Of a stretch of DNA of 64,000 bases, positions 47,488 through 58,322 are shown in pieces. The stretch is from assembly GCA_003194525.1 (NCBI GenBank), contig NBIV01000150.1, positions 1-64,000 of the forward strand. Reading direction: 5' to 3'. The position numbers were made by a program, and so were the translations under genes. The DNA comes from Gracilariopsis chorda. Its lineage: Eukaryota; Rhodophyta; Florideophyceae; Gracilariales; Gracilariaceae. The notes under the pieces are model-generated. The model was not told where the DNA came from. It saw only the letters and a program-made list of their open reading frames with translations, and ran no database searches. Position 1 is the stretch's first letter; each line of letters starts with the position of its first letter.

Positions 47488-49919
47488 ATGGCGCCGAAGA
47501 GAAAGAAGCGAGGCCCGGCAAGGGGTGGTGCGGCGAGTGCGCCTAAGACGCGGCGAAAGGCTATTGAGGAGCGAACCGAGAGTGGAACGAAAGTGAAATC
47601 ATGTGTTCCCAGGAGCGGATTATCGGGGAGGAGGTCAGGAGAAGGTGCTTCGAAGGGAGGGGGAAGAGGTGGGGCAAAGAATGTCGGATCCGAACGCACG
47701 AAGAGTGAGAGCAAGACGAGTGAGCGCACGACGAGTGAGAATTTGAAGGCTGATGCCCATGCGCATTTAGCACGGAGGAGAGATTCGGTTCGGGACAGCG
47801 ATGTATGCCTGGGTCTGGTGGTGGGGTGGAGGGTAAGAAAGGTTCGGTTGCTAGGAGAAGGGAAGAGGTACCAGATCAGGGAGGGTTGAAAGCAAATGTG
47901 CGGGTCGAAGACCAAAATAAAGATGAAGAAATGCCGGAAAGGAAACAAATGGAAGATGTAATTTTGCTGAAGAGAGGTTGGGCCCCAAGGTGAAATCAAT
48001 ATTGAGGAGAGGTATATGTCCCTTTGGTAGAGAGTGATGGGGACAAGGAGGATCACATTGTGAAGGGGAGATGGACGAGAGAGAGAATAAAGGAAGGAGT
48101 GGGACCCCGCTCTGATTGAAAGGAAACGCGAGAATGGAAAGAAGTGGTCAGAGCGACGGATGGAATACAGGAAGCATCGAAAAGCGGAGAACGTACGAGC
48201 ACCCCGGTACAAGCGCGAGAGGTGCAAATGGCTCAAGACTTGGAAAGTGATAAAGGAAGCATAACGACGTGGAATCCGGAAGGAATGCGAGAGAGGAAAC
48301 GAAGTGTTCATCCGTCGCCAAGTGAGCCTGCTGAGAAGCGATAGCTGCCTGTCAATATTTTGGGAGATGCAGGGAATGAAGACATCGGTGTGATATCTAG
48401 ATCTTCGTTAGTTGAGAGGGTCAATATGTTGAAGGCAGAACTCGGGCAGATCAAAGGGGACCACTGCAGCCTAAAGATGTCGCTGAAGCTGACGCAAGAC
48501 GAACTGAAGAGGATGAGAGAGGAGATGAGCGAGAAGCATTTGCTGATATATAGCTTATGGGAAGGGATGAAGGTGAGCCGAGGGGAGAGAAAGGGATCCG
48601 AAGGTGAAAAGAAATTGCGAGGGCGTAGGAAGTATGTGGTTGATGTGCACGAGATTTTTTATGGGTTTGCCAGGGTAGTATATGATAGGTTGATGGACTA
48701 CGCGAAGCTGGAGGTATCGGAGCTTTGTTTTACTTCGGAGGGTGTGGAAAGGAACTGGAAGAATCGATGCAAAGTATTGGGGAAGGGAAAGGAGGGGAGT
48801 GTGTTTGTTGTGGGAGGAAAGGAGATTGTACCTCGATGTCCGTTTGAGACTGCGTCTGAGATGAGGTCATACACGCCTTCGTCGTGAGGAGGAAGTAATG
48901 AACTATTGAAGTACTTGGTTGGCGTTGAAATTGAGGGGGAGAGATGGGAGTCGATTCGTGAAGCGGGTAGGAAGGATCAATGCGTGCGGGAGGTTGTTGC
49001 GGACTGGTGTTTGATGCAACGTATGAACCAGAAGTTGGGTGATGTAATTGGGGTTCGGAAGCGTGTGGCACGGGACAAAATATTATCGTTGCTTGGATAT
49101 GACTTGATAGCCAGACGTGTGAGACCGCGAGAGGGGACGGAGCTAGACATTGAGTTGAAGAAGAAGTTAGAGGAAGTAAAGACGAAGTTCATGGGGGATG
49201 GGGAGGCGAGGAGTGGTAGGCTATGTTCTTGGACGATGAAAACAATCGAAGATCTTACGTATTCTGGATTTCAGGTTGCTGGGCGGCTGAGAGAGTTTAG
49301 TGAAGGGAACATGTACTTCAAGAACGGTGCTGCAGTGGAAGTGTTGGAAGACTTCATGGGATATGAGCTGGGAACGGAAAGGGAGGGAAAGATGGAGTAC
49401 ATTGATGGGACAGTGATGCATTTGGCTCGTTTGGATGCGTGTATCGGATGTGTTTTGACGGCAATGGACACAGATGTGGGGCGTGGAGGAAGACGGCAGT
49501 TGTTATTTTCTATGTTGTACGGTGAGTATCTTCCGCTCGCGCTAGAGAATGTACTTGTTGTTGCGTGGGAGAGGTTGAGAGAGCTACATCATGAAGAATT
49601 GGAGAATGAAGGTTGCGATGAGGGTGACCCGCGTTGTATAGCTCGCAATAGGGATTGGGAAGTGACGGTAGCGCTGTGGATACTTTCAAAGCGGAGGATA
49701 TACTTGGCCGTGAAGGATGAATACTTTTTGGAACATATGACGAAACGGCTGGGAGGGGTGCTGGACTGTTATGTTGCTGCGTGTCGGCCAGAAGATGTGT
49801 GGATGAAGAGGTTGGTGAAAGAGAGTCGAGATGTTGGGAGAGGTGAGGCGACGGATCATGTCGAGGCACAGTGGGAGGAAGGTCTGGGAGGTTATGAAGA
49901 ACAAGTTGAAGAAGAATAG
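47488..49919 (+). pseudogene. Large transposon protein of unknown function
   Basis: A reading of about 810 codons. The ATG at 47488 starts a Lys/Arg/Gly-rich N-terminus (MAPKRKKRGPARGG). A frameshift near 47,790 follows, then one frame to 49919 broken by TGA at 47991, 48003 and about 48117, TAG near 48342, and TGA near 48885. The middle has a coiled coil (48420-48550). The last 337 codons are an uninterrupted, well-composed helical domain with conserved-looking Trp, Cys and Tyr residues but no recognised motif. It ends 22 bp from the convergent transposase gene. Confidence 0.5.
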
Positions 49920-49941
49920 TGTTACTGGTGGAACGGGTGGT

Positions 49942-52900
49942 TTACTGATTTGTTGTAGATTGTGGGGCGTAAGGCTTTGAAGAGGTGTCACGATAGAATC
50001 GGTTGATGTCGAAACGATAGAAGCGCCAGTGAAGACGAGCAGTGAATGGCGGGGCGGGGTAGTTTTCTCGAATGAGGTGGACTGCACCTAGAATGGAGGT
50101 GGAAGGAATGAGGCCGTTACAAGGAGATACGTCGTCGTCGGTGGAAGGTTTGGATATGGGAACTGGATCGGTGGTGTGGTCCCGCTGGTCATCGGTTGAC
50201 CACCGAAGGCAGACGCAGTTGGGGGTGATATCGACATTGTCGCGAGGTGGTACGAGTTCAAGGAATTGTACGAAAGCGAATTCCTTTGTAATGGGGGTGG
50301 AAGAGCTTGAAGAGGGGGAAGGTAGTTTGAAGCGAACTAGGGCAATGAACTTGGAGACCCATACAGTGGGTGTGGATAGAGAGGAGGAGTTGGTTCCTGC
50401 GACAATAATATGGGAGAACTTTGGTGATGTGGAAGGTCCGAATGATGGAACGGCGAAGATGCGATGGAGGAGAGGGACGGAGGGTTCTTGGAGGACGAGT
50501 TCGTTTCGTTCTTGGTTGTAATTGTGTATTGTTGGGATGTAACCGCCGACGACGGATGCGGAGTTGACGAAGGTGAGAAGAGTTTGACGGAGCTTGTTGG
50601 GTGAGGGATTTAGCTTGAGATATTTGATGGAAAGGGAGACGAAGGAATGAAGTGTGGTGTGACCTAGTTGTGAGATGATTGAGAGCGTGTCGGAGGAGAA
50701 GAGTCCTTGAAGATATTTTGGACTTGCGTTGGGGGTGGATGCAAGGTACTTTGCGGCTGTGAAGATGTCGTAGAAGGAAAGATGTTTTCCGTCACGTACG
50801 AAGGAGGGTTTGCGTGGTTGCGGTTGAGTTTGAGGTCGAGCATGGGAGGATAGGGAAGGGTCTGCGGAAAGTGGATTCCAGTCTTTGAAGAGATTGGAGC
50901 GGTCTATAGCACGGATGGTTTCTGTATGGGCGGTGGCTCTTCGCTTGGAAGTTTTGGAGTAATGTGATTTGAAGAGGACGTGGGCGTGGTCGAAGATGCC
51001 TGCGTCGTTGAAGTGGAGACCCCCGTATCGGCGTATGTTCTCGACGATGTGGTCGAGGAGATGGAACTTGAGAGTGCCGAGGTGGGAGGAGTGATAGGGT
51101 CCGAGAATGGATGCGGCTGTGACTTTGAAGGATCTGATGTGTTTTTCGAGAGATAGGAGGGAGGTGTCTGTCCATTCGGGGGAGGAGTTGTATCGCATAG
51201 CGGAGAGAAGGAGGTCTGTGTACTTGGTGAAGACAGAAGTGATGGGCGAAGAGTCTGTTTCTTTGCAGCATCTATCGAAGAAGGCGCTGATGAAGGGGAA
51301 GACCATGTCGAGGGTGCGGTAATCCTTTGCTTCCAGCATTACTCGTAAGCCTTCTGTGGTGAAGAAGCCGTTAAAGGCTTGGGAGTTGTCGGTTGTGGAG
51401 AAGTCGATGTGGAGGCCGGGTGCAGGGGAGTCCTTTTCGATGGCGGCGAGGATGGAGTTGGAGTGTTTGAGGATGGAGGTGCGGATGGAATTGAAGGAAC
51501 GTTTGGTGTTGTTGGGGCCGACTGCGGTGAAGAGGGATTCGGAGCGGAGTCGTTCGATGGCGGTGGCTTTGATGGGCTTTGAGACGCCGAGGTGGAAGTT
51601 GTGAAGGAATTCGAAGGCAAAGATATTGTAAGAGGACAGAAGGAGAGTGATGTTGAAAATGGCATAAGATTCGAAGAGAGGGGGATACTTTGCGAGGGAG
51701 AGGGACTGGAGGGCTCTGGTTGCTTGTACCTTTTTGGTGCGACGACTTTTGGCTTGCGGGCGAGCTGGGCTTCGTCGGACTGGCGAAGGAGAGCGGCTTG
51801 TTCTCTGCGTTTGTTTCCAGTCTGGGATTGTGTGCGGAAGTGGATGGGGTTTGTGTTGAGAGAGAGGTGTTCGCCGGGGACGGTACATCTGGGGCAGGGG
51901 TGCTGTGGTCGTGTTCCGTGCGAAATGGCGAGGATGTCCTTTGCCTTTGGGATGTCTGCGCAGTAGCTGGAGAGGATGGAGTGGCAGTGACGGAGTACAC
52001 CGTGGGCGTCACGGAATGAGAAACCGAGGAGGGCGGAAGAGAGGAGTGGGTTGAGGATTGCAGAGATGGCGCGCTGAATGAGGTCAATTCTTGTTTCGCG
52101 TGGGATGTTGGATGACGAATGTGGGATGAAGTGTGGGTGGTCGGGGGAGGCAGAGGGAGAGAAGGAGGTTGGGAGGTATCCGAGGAGGGTGAGGTTTTCG
52201 GAGATACACTTTCAGCGGAATGCGTCTTAGAAGTTGAGAAGGGTGATGTGAAGGGGATATGAGTTGATGGAGGAGCTCTTGAGTGAGGTGGCGAACTTAT
52301 CGGAGTATAACTGGACGAGACCGACGAAAGATTCCATACCGGTTGTTTCGGGGATGTGCCAGACGATGTCATTGATGTGGCACCGCATGATGGCTTGTTT
52401 GAAGGCAGGAACGACTTTGTTTCCAAAGGCTGCGGCCATAGGATGGGCGAAGGCGGGGGTGCAAGAGGAGGATAGGGAAGATGGGAGACGGGTTGGAAGA
52501 AGGTGTTGTTGAAGTGTGCGAGAGCGAGTTGTTGCTTCAGGACGTCTATGGCGCGTTTTTGGAAGAGGGTTGCGGAGAAGGAGTTGTGCTCGTCGGTGAG
52601 TGTGAGAGGGAGGAAGCCGGTGGAGCTGATGCATTCTTTGAGGAGGTGTTCTTGGAGTGCGAGGCACTGCTTTGCGGAGGAGATGGATTTCTGGAAGGAT
52701 GACTTGGAGACGTCTGGGTGGCTGAGAAGGGAGATGAGTTCGTCGGCTTTGCGTGTGCTGAAGCAGGAAACCATGGTGGAGATGCAGAGGGCGAGTTGAT
52801 CGAGATGGGGGTTGTTGAGGAGAGGGGAGGGGGATTGGGACGAGGTATGGGGAGGTGGTTTTGAGGAGGAGACTGAACAGAGGGCGTGACTTGCCATGTG

Positions 52901-53392
52901 GTGTGCGTCTTGTGTTTGGAGAGAAAGGAAGGCCTGTTGGATGTGGTATGGTTCATCTTCGGAGAGGGGGACGTTGTCGGAAGGGCGGTGTGAGGGTGTG
53001 GGAGGAGGAATTGTGGAGAGGTTTGGAACGGATTTTCGTCGCTTGGTCCTTGGAGGGAACTGGACGGGAGCGTTGGCGGAGGAGGAAGGGCGTTTGTCGG
53101 TGGTGAGTCGATGAGGGCACCTGCGTTGGTGACTCTGGAGAGAGAACACGGTGCGGCCATAGAAAGTGCAACGGGGATGGCAGCAGGGTATCATGGCGGG
53201 GGAAGGAGAACGGAGAACGGGATGCTTGGAAACGGAGAAGGGAGGGTAGTGGCGGAGTAGGATATCGGGGATCGTAATATTACGGCGCATGTAGATGAGG
53301 TGGTGCACGTGATGCAGAGCGTCTTTTCGTAGGGCATGGGGTAGAGCATGCGATGCAGGGAGCAGGTCGGGCAACGGGTGATAGAAAGCCAA
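49942..53392 (-). pseudogene. KDZ/Plavaka-like transposase
   Basis: Coding passes through three frames. Frame 1 (53392 to about 52,490): CCHPRC...HQRRCPH zinc finger and a long Ser/Pro linker. Frame 2 (about 52,500-51,650): GLVQLYSDKFATS, FRDAHGVLRHCHSILSSYC, and HPCPRCTVP. Frame 3 (about 51,650-49,942): AFEFLHNFHLGVSK, HLLDHIVENIRRYGG and HAHVLFKSHYSKTSKRR, continuing 650 codons to TAG. The YSDK segment, the PCPRC motif, the D/H-LGvsK block and the late H-E-like helix follow the layout of Plavaka/KDZ transposases. In frame 2 an extra 27-bp stretch near 52,200-52,230 adds two stops. Frame changes lack GT-AG borders, so they look like mutations, not introns. Confidence 0.7.
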
Positions 53393-53710
53393 AGCTATTT
53401 GGTTATGTAAGCGCTATGTATCTATTCTATCTATTCTATCTATTCTATTTTGCTATTTGAAGGGGCACTCGCTCAGGACCAGTAAGATTTGGATTCCACG
53501 TGCACCAGAGAGGGTAGGTATTAGTGAAGTCTGGCGCTATTTTTACCTCCAAAGAAACTGGGAAATGTCTAGTATACTGCTAGTCTTTTGTCCCAAGCAA
53601 ACTAGCTCTGTGCTATGTATGGAATTATTTTGAGAAATTTGATTCATTCAAAATTGGGTTTCAAGAGTCGTTATTCGTTCATTTTAATTCTTTGCCTTTT
53701 GAATGCCAAA
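53393..53710. other. Right subterminal region of the transposon
   Basis: Non-coding; includes a TCTAT microsatellite (about 53417-53450). No gene seen. Likely carries transposase promoter and end-recognition sequence (inference). Confidence 0.5.
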
Positions 53711-53733
53711 CTAGCATAAAGAGAACACCGACG
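53711..53733 (-). repeat. Right terminal inverted repeat
   Basis: Starts CTAGCAT and ends GAGAACACCGACG; the reverse complement matches 37369-37391 at 20 of 23 positions. It is immediately followed by CA and the resumed integrase reading frame. Confidence 0.85.
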
Positions 53734-54733
53734 CAGTTGGACTGGGACGATTACGTCCAACCTTTGGTCTATGCCTACAATAATCAAGTCCATCGGTCCA
53801 CGCGTACGACACCTTTTGACCTTTCCTTGGTTTGGACGCCCCCACCCTACGTGGTCGACCTACAGGATACAGGCATCCCCCAAGACGTTTCTGGCGAAAT
53901 GACGCCAGCTCAGGCCAAAAGGTATTCATTCGCGTATGCGAATCGATTCTATCCTGAAGGCCACCCAGACCCATTTATACAAAGCGCAGAAGCGCTACAA
54001 AGCGGAATTTGATAAGGCCACCTGGTTTATGCCACAACTTTCTCCAGGGGACTATGTCCATTTGGACCGGCCACCCAAGGAAAATCATGAGGCCGAGGAC
54101 ACTGCGTCCAAGCTGGTACCTCGTTCCATCGGAACATATAGGGTAATCAAGTCCACCCGCCATACGCTTACAATAGACGGAGAGGGTCTTCAGGATATTG
54201 TTTTGACGGACCGCGTGTCCATTGCGCCCCGACAATATTTGGGACCAATGCAACACCCTACCGGAAGTGCGACTTTACCGCACATCTTTGAGCGCACATT
54301 TCCATGCTTCATGACGCCGCCAGCACTGCCGGGCACACGCGCCATTTCCGCCGACCCTCTTGGTCCACAGGTCGATAAAGCGGGTCACCAGGGTGCCGTT
54401 GCCGACGACCTCCGCGGCCGCAAAATCGTCTCATCCGACGACGGCTATGGAGCCTTCGAGGGCATGTATTTACCAGAGGAGGAGCGTCGCAAATATGTCG
54501 TAGACCGCATCGTCCCCGCTGACCTTGACGGAAAAGGTGAAGTGCTTTACAAAGTCAGCTGGTATGAATATGGCTCGGAGGACGACCAGTGGATACAGCC
54601 TGGCATTATCTCGGCGAATTTTATTAATCGCTACTGGTCCATAATGGGCTACACGGAGCGCGATCTCCGAAAAGGGCGTATCCCTGACCACAGGTTCACT
54701 GCCAAGGCGCCTCAAAACGCCACTAGCCAATAG
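53734..54733 (+). pseudogene. Ty3/gypsy integrase C-terminus with chromodomain
   Basis: Continues the integrase cut at 37,368 with LDWDDYVQPLVYAYN and VHRSTRTTPFDL, typical of the integrase end. A frameshift near 53,960 follows, then the GPY/F-like region (LSPGDYVHLDR). A chromodomain ends it: YVVDRIVPADLDGKG, YKVSWYEYGSEDDQW and INRYW (about residues 180-235 of the last frame). Chromodomains guide chromovirus integration to heterochromatin (family knowledge). It ends with TAG at 54731-54733. Confidence 0.8.
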
Positions 54734-55560
54734 GCACGCGCATGTGCCACGGGGCATCAGCAATCCTCCTCCTGGTCGAGCCGGTCGCTCCGTTTTCCTC
54801 CACACGCCCGCATGGAGAACAGTGACAACGCCAAATTCGGACCCACGGAACTGGCCTTAGGAAAGCATACCCGAAGCGTCTGTGATGTGCAAATCGCACT
54901 TTGAGAGCCAAGGTGTATCTCAACCAAAGACCAGTCATGGGGAGCCAACGGTTTGCAACAGCCGCGCTGCGGACGTCCTCGCTAAGCACATCGCGGTTTT
55001 ACCGCACCATGGGCCACACGGAGCATGCCCTTAGGAAGGGGAGGATTATGGCCACAAAGATTATTTCCACCACTCGCCAGAAACCACCTCTGACCAATAG
55101 GATGGCGCGCGTGCCATGGCGCGCCCTTGAACTGCCGTCCACGGTACCGCCTTCACCGTGTTCCTCAGGCCAAACTACGGCCAAATGGGAACCGTAGCGA
55201 CTTCAGAACCCCGTAGTTGAACTTCAAAAAAGGGTCCCAACGGGACTGAAGGGCGCGAATGATGACCGAAGGTGTAAGGATTGACCTCAAAAAACACATA
55301 CCATGGGACTTGAATAAGTACTCAGGCCCTGAAGGACGAATATCAGCGCAAACTAGGACCCATGTGGACAGTATGGAAGACTCGAGGATTTAATTAGTAT
55401 GCCAGCGACCAGTTAGGCCGAAGGGCCAGCGGAAGAACCGACGTGCGCGCGCTTGCGAGCTGGGCTATGGGCTGACGCAGACGTGTGAGCTGGAGAATTT
55501 TGGGTACCCGTCAGGTTCAGACCAATTCGGTTATACATGTCAGCCGCCACGGAAGTTGAA
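54734..55560. other. Gypsy 3' region with partial duplication of the Pol tail
   Basis: No intact gene. A frame around 54,990-55,060 reads FYRTMGHTEHALRKGRI, closely resembling the end of the chromodomain protein (YWSIMGYTERDLRKGRI, 54,625-54,690), so the tail is duplicated. The expected polypurine tract and 3' LTR were not recognised. Confidence 0.5.
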
Positions 55561-57868
55561 AGAAATTTAGCGTTCTACTCCAGAATAGTCGCCAATGCCT
55601 CCTTGTTCCCTTGGTTCCTCCCCACCAGGGACTCGTACCGTGACGCCCTACGGACCCACGACTGCGCCGCACATAAGGCCTCGAAGACCCCAATGGGCGC
55701 AGTTACGCCTGCCAAACGGCAAACCCTGACGAGCTCCTCATAGGCTCGAGTTACAGCTATAGGCATCGTGGGTGGTGGAAGTGGCGCTGACGCAGTGACA
55801 GTCAAAGAACGGAGCGGACTAGTAACGGTGGCCATTGGAGCAATGGAAGACTCGGAAAGCTCGACCACGGGGTGCTCTGAAGGTGGCTCTCAAGAGGAAG
55901 CAGGGACAGGCACGGTTGGCGGACCATCGGAAGGAATTCGAAGGCAAGCGGCATCAAACCAAATGGCCTGTGGATAATAGCCCGGGATGGTCTGACGCGG
56001 TACACTGACTGGGGTATCCAATAAAGGCTTCGCCTCGTAGGCCTTGCCATCTTCGTGACCCAAAAGGTGGTACGGAATGGGCCAGAACTCGTCTGCGTTG
56101 TAGTCGTAACAAACGTATCAAGGGTTCTTTGCCCAATCGACCTGCAGGACATATTCTAAAAGCTGCTCCGTGTGCTCCGCGCTATACGCGATCCCGCAGA
56201 CTATGTTCTGCACTCCTAGCCTGTGAATGAACGCGATGGGGCGGGGAGGCAGGGGCACCAATCGGCCCTCAGGACTCGGAATGATTTCCTCATTCCAAAT
56301 ACGATGGTCGGCCTCACGAATATTCGCATGCACGCCATTACTGGCAGTATCTGAAAAGTCCATGAGGCGAAATACCGCCCATCACACAAAGAAGGCCTGC
56401 TAGGTAAGTCGGGGAAGTCGCTGACGGAAATCGCCCTGGAGTTGGGTGGTGTGGTAACCCGCAATGGACGGAGTAGGGACCATGAGGAGACTAGATACAT
56501 GCCAAATGCACGCCTCTGGGCTTGCAGCGACCGGGGGGCATGAGAAGATAGACGTTGGCTCTACGAGACGGCGGCATGTCGTGGAAGTCGACCTGATGCC
56601 AGCAGAAGGAGTACTTCAAACTCGTCCAGATACGGCCGTCGGGTTCCATCATGTCATCCCAAAAGAACTTGTTGGCAATCCAGTACAGCCAATCAGAAGG
56701 CGGTTTGTAGCACATCAGCTCCAGAAGTTTATTGTCGCCAGTGCGAATGAAGACCAAGGGTCACCGTGTAGGACGTATAGGTCAGCGAGGAGCCGGTTAA
56801 CGCTCCATTTATTATCCTCTTCTTCGTCGTATCGCACGTACGGCATGTCCAGTCGCACCAAGGCACGGCAGCACAGCACCGCTCGCACGTCTGCTGGGAG
56901 ATGTACCCAACGGTTGTATCAAGGAGTCTATCGCGCGTTCTATTTCTAACGGAAATAATTCGGAATTGCCGCGAATCTACGGGCGTCCAAGTATTGGTCC
57001 TGATGGCAGATGAATTCCTCGACTGAACTGGGCAAATGGGTGCTCCTTACGGCCATCGGATTGCGCCCCACGTTATGGTCATACCTCTCCACAGGATAGG
57101 CGTACGCGCTGCTGGCAGGGACTAAAGTTATTGGAGAGGATTCCACAGTGATAGCCGACCACGGGATGCGTTCAATATCGTTGCACAGCGAGAGAGAGCC
57201 CCAAGTGGTTACGTACGAATCTGTTCCAAAGGACATGCCGATCGGAGTGATCGCGAAGCGTAATGGCCAAGGGTCATAATGGGAGGTCTTTGGGTGCACT
57301 ATAACGTGGAGACCAACGGACTCCGCACGCCACCACCGTGGGGATACAAGGGACGACCCGAAAGAACTGGAGCGAACGAAGTGGTTGCAAGTGCGCAGTA
57401 GCAACACTCCGGCCGTAGACGTCGGCGCCTAATGGACCCGCAAGTGATGCAATCATCCCCGTGGCCACTGGAATTTGATACGGCACAGGAACGCAGGCAC
57501 GACCAATGGGCGATCCATGTCCCTTCCCAGCCCTTACTAAGGCCCAGTACGGGGGAGCTGAACGAGTCAATCGACCATTTGGATCGCTTCCAGCGCTAGT
57601 GCAGCTATCCCTACCGGCCTTTACACAGGAGTACACGGAAATGGGCGTCAGGGAGAAATAGGCCGACGTTGAAATCTGCCAAGGCGGCAGAATCTAAGGG
57701 GGGAAGTATGTAGTACGATAGCCTTAGGGTCAGACGGCTGACAACCTGGAGTGCCAAAGAGGTGGACGAACGACCAGAGCACCACTGGCCCGTGTCAATA
57801 TTAGCCACGTGGGTCAGAGATAATTGTGATCTGAAGTGTGAACTCCGGTGGACCTCGCACTGCAACAC
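55560..57868 (-). pseudogene. Antisense decayed gene downstream of gypsy pol, unrecognised
   Basis: Several minus-strand frames read as genuine protein across breaks. 57868-56946 includes HYDPWPLRFAITPIGMSFG and SSVEEFICHQDQYLD. 56757-56491 includes LYWIANKFFWDDMMEPDGR. One frame from 56363 to 55575 includes FIHRLGVQNIVCGIAY, YDYNADEFWPIPYHLLG and GYYPQAIWFDAA, with single TGA/TAA-type stops between them. I recognise no domain. It may be an extra antisense ORF of the chromovirus or an independent gene. Confidence 0.4.
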
Positions 57869-58322
57869 AGTGAACGATAGAACAGTGTAGTATTTAATTT
57901 AACTTTTTAGTAGTAGTTACCGATGGTCTAGAGCGCCTCGCCGACTATATTAGTTGGCTCGAGTGCAGCCGGCCACTGAGGAGTAAAGGCAAGCACCACC
58001 TCCTTCCTCTAGTCGCCCCCAAGCTTCCAGCGGACACAGGCTTTCATTTCAAGCCATGGTTACGAGTGCGCTCAAACTTTAGGGACCTCAGATAACGCCC
58101 ACCCATTGCCCTGCACGTCAGAACGTGCCCAAGACACAACTATACCTCAGTGGATTGTCACCCTAGTGACTGGTACTCTGCCGCCGCTACCCCTAGTAGG
58201 TACTACTTTCCCACTTGGCCTTTGGACTAGTATTCTACTACACGCGCTTTGCGCGTCCCCGCCAGACGATGGCGTTGAATGCTTCTGGCGGGAGCAAGCG
58301 CATTTAAACGACGAATATCAGC
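57869..58322. other. No gene seen
   Basis: Non-coding sequence between two minus-strand pseudogenes. I did not find terminal inverted repeats for the transposase that follows. Confidence 0.4.

Larger units (their letters stand above)
37369..53733. mobile_element. KDZ/Plavaka-like DNA transposon with epigenetic cargo
   Basis: A 16,365-bp insertion within the gypsy integrase, bounded by 23-bp terminal inverted repeats with three mismatches (left 37369-37391, right 53711-53733; outer part CGTCGGTGTTCTC). Flanking CA on both sides is the only possible target duplication. It encodes a transposase (minus, right end), a methyltransferase-SET protein and two unknown genes (plus), a ParB-like/oxygenase-like block and a coiled-coil protein (minus, left half). 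The two halves diverge from a palindromic repeat region. Cargo-rich KDZ elements are known from fungi; this gene combination I do not recall. Confidence 0.8.
32985..54733 (+). mobile_element. Ty3/gypsy chromovirus, internal region, split by a 16.4 kb insertion
   Basis: Gag, RT, RNase H, integrase and chromodomain occur in the chromovirus order on the plus strand. The integrase is cut after 37,368 and resumes at 53,734. Removing 37,369-53,733 and one copy of the flanking CA restores the frame exactly. Several frameshifts and TGA codons, plus an altered RT active site, show the element is defective and older than or contemporary with the insertion. Flanking LTRs were not identified with confidence. 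Confidence 0.85.

Noticed and set aside
49942..53392. Introns as the cause of frame changes in the transposase
   Set aside because: No GT-AG pairs with matching frames at the switch points.
37369..53733. Polinton/Maverick or giant-virus insertion
   Set aside because: No protein-primed DNA polymerase, packaging ATPase, capsid or retroviral-type integrase is found inside the boundaries; the transposase is KDZ/Plavaka-like.
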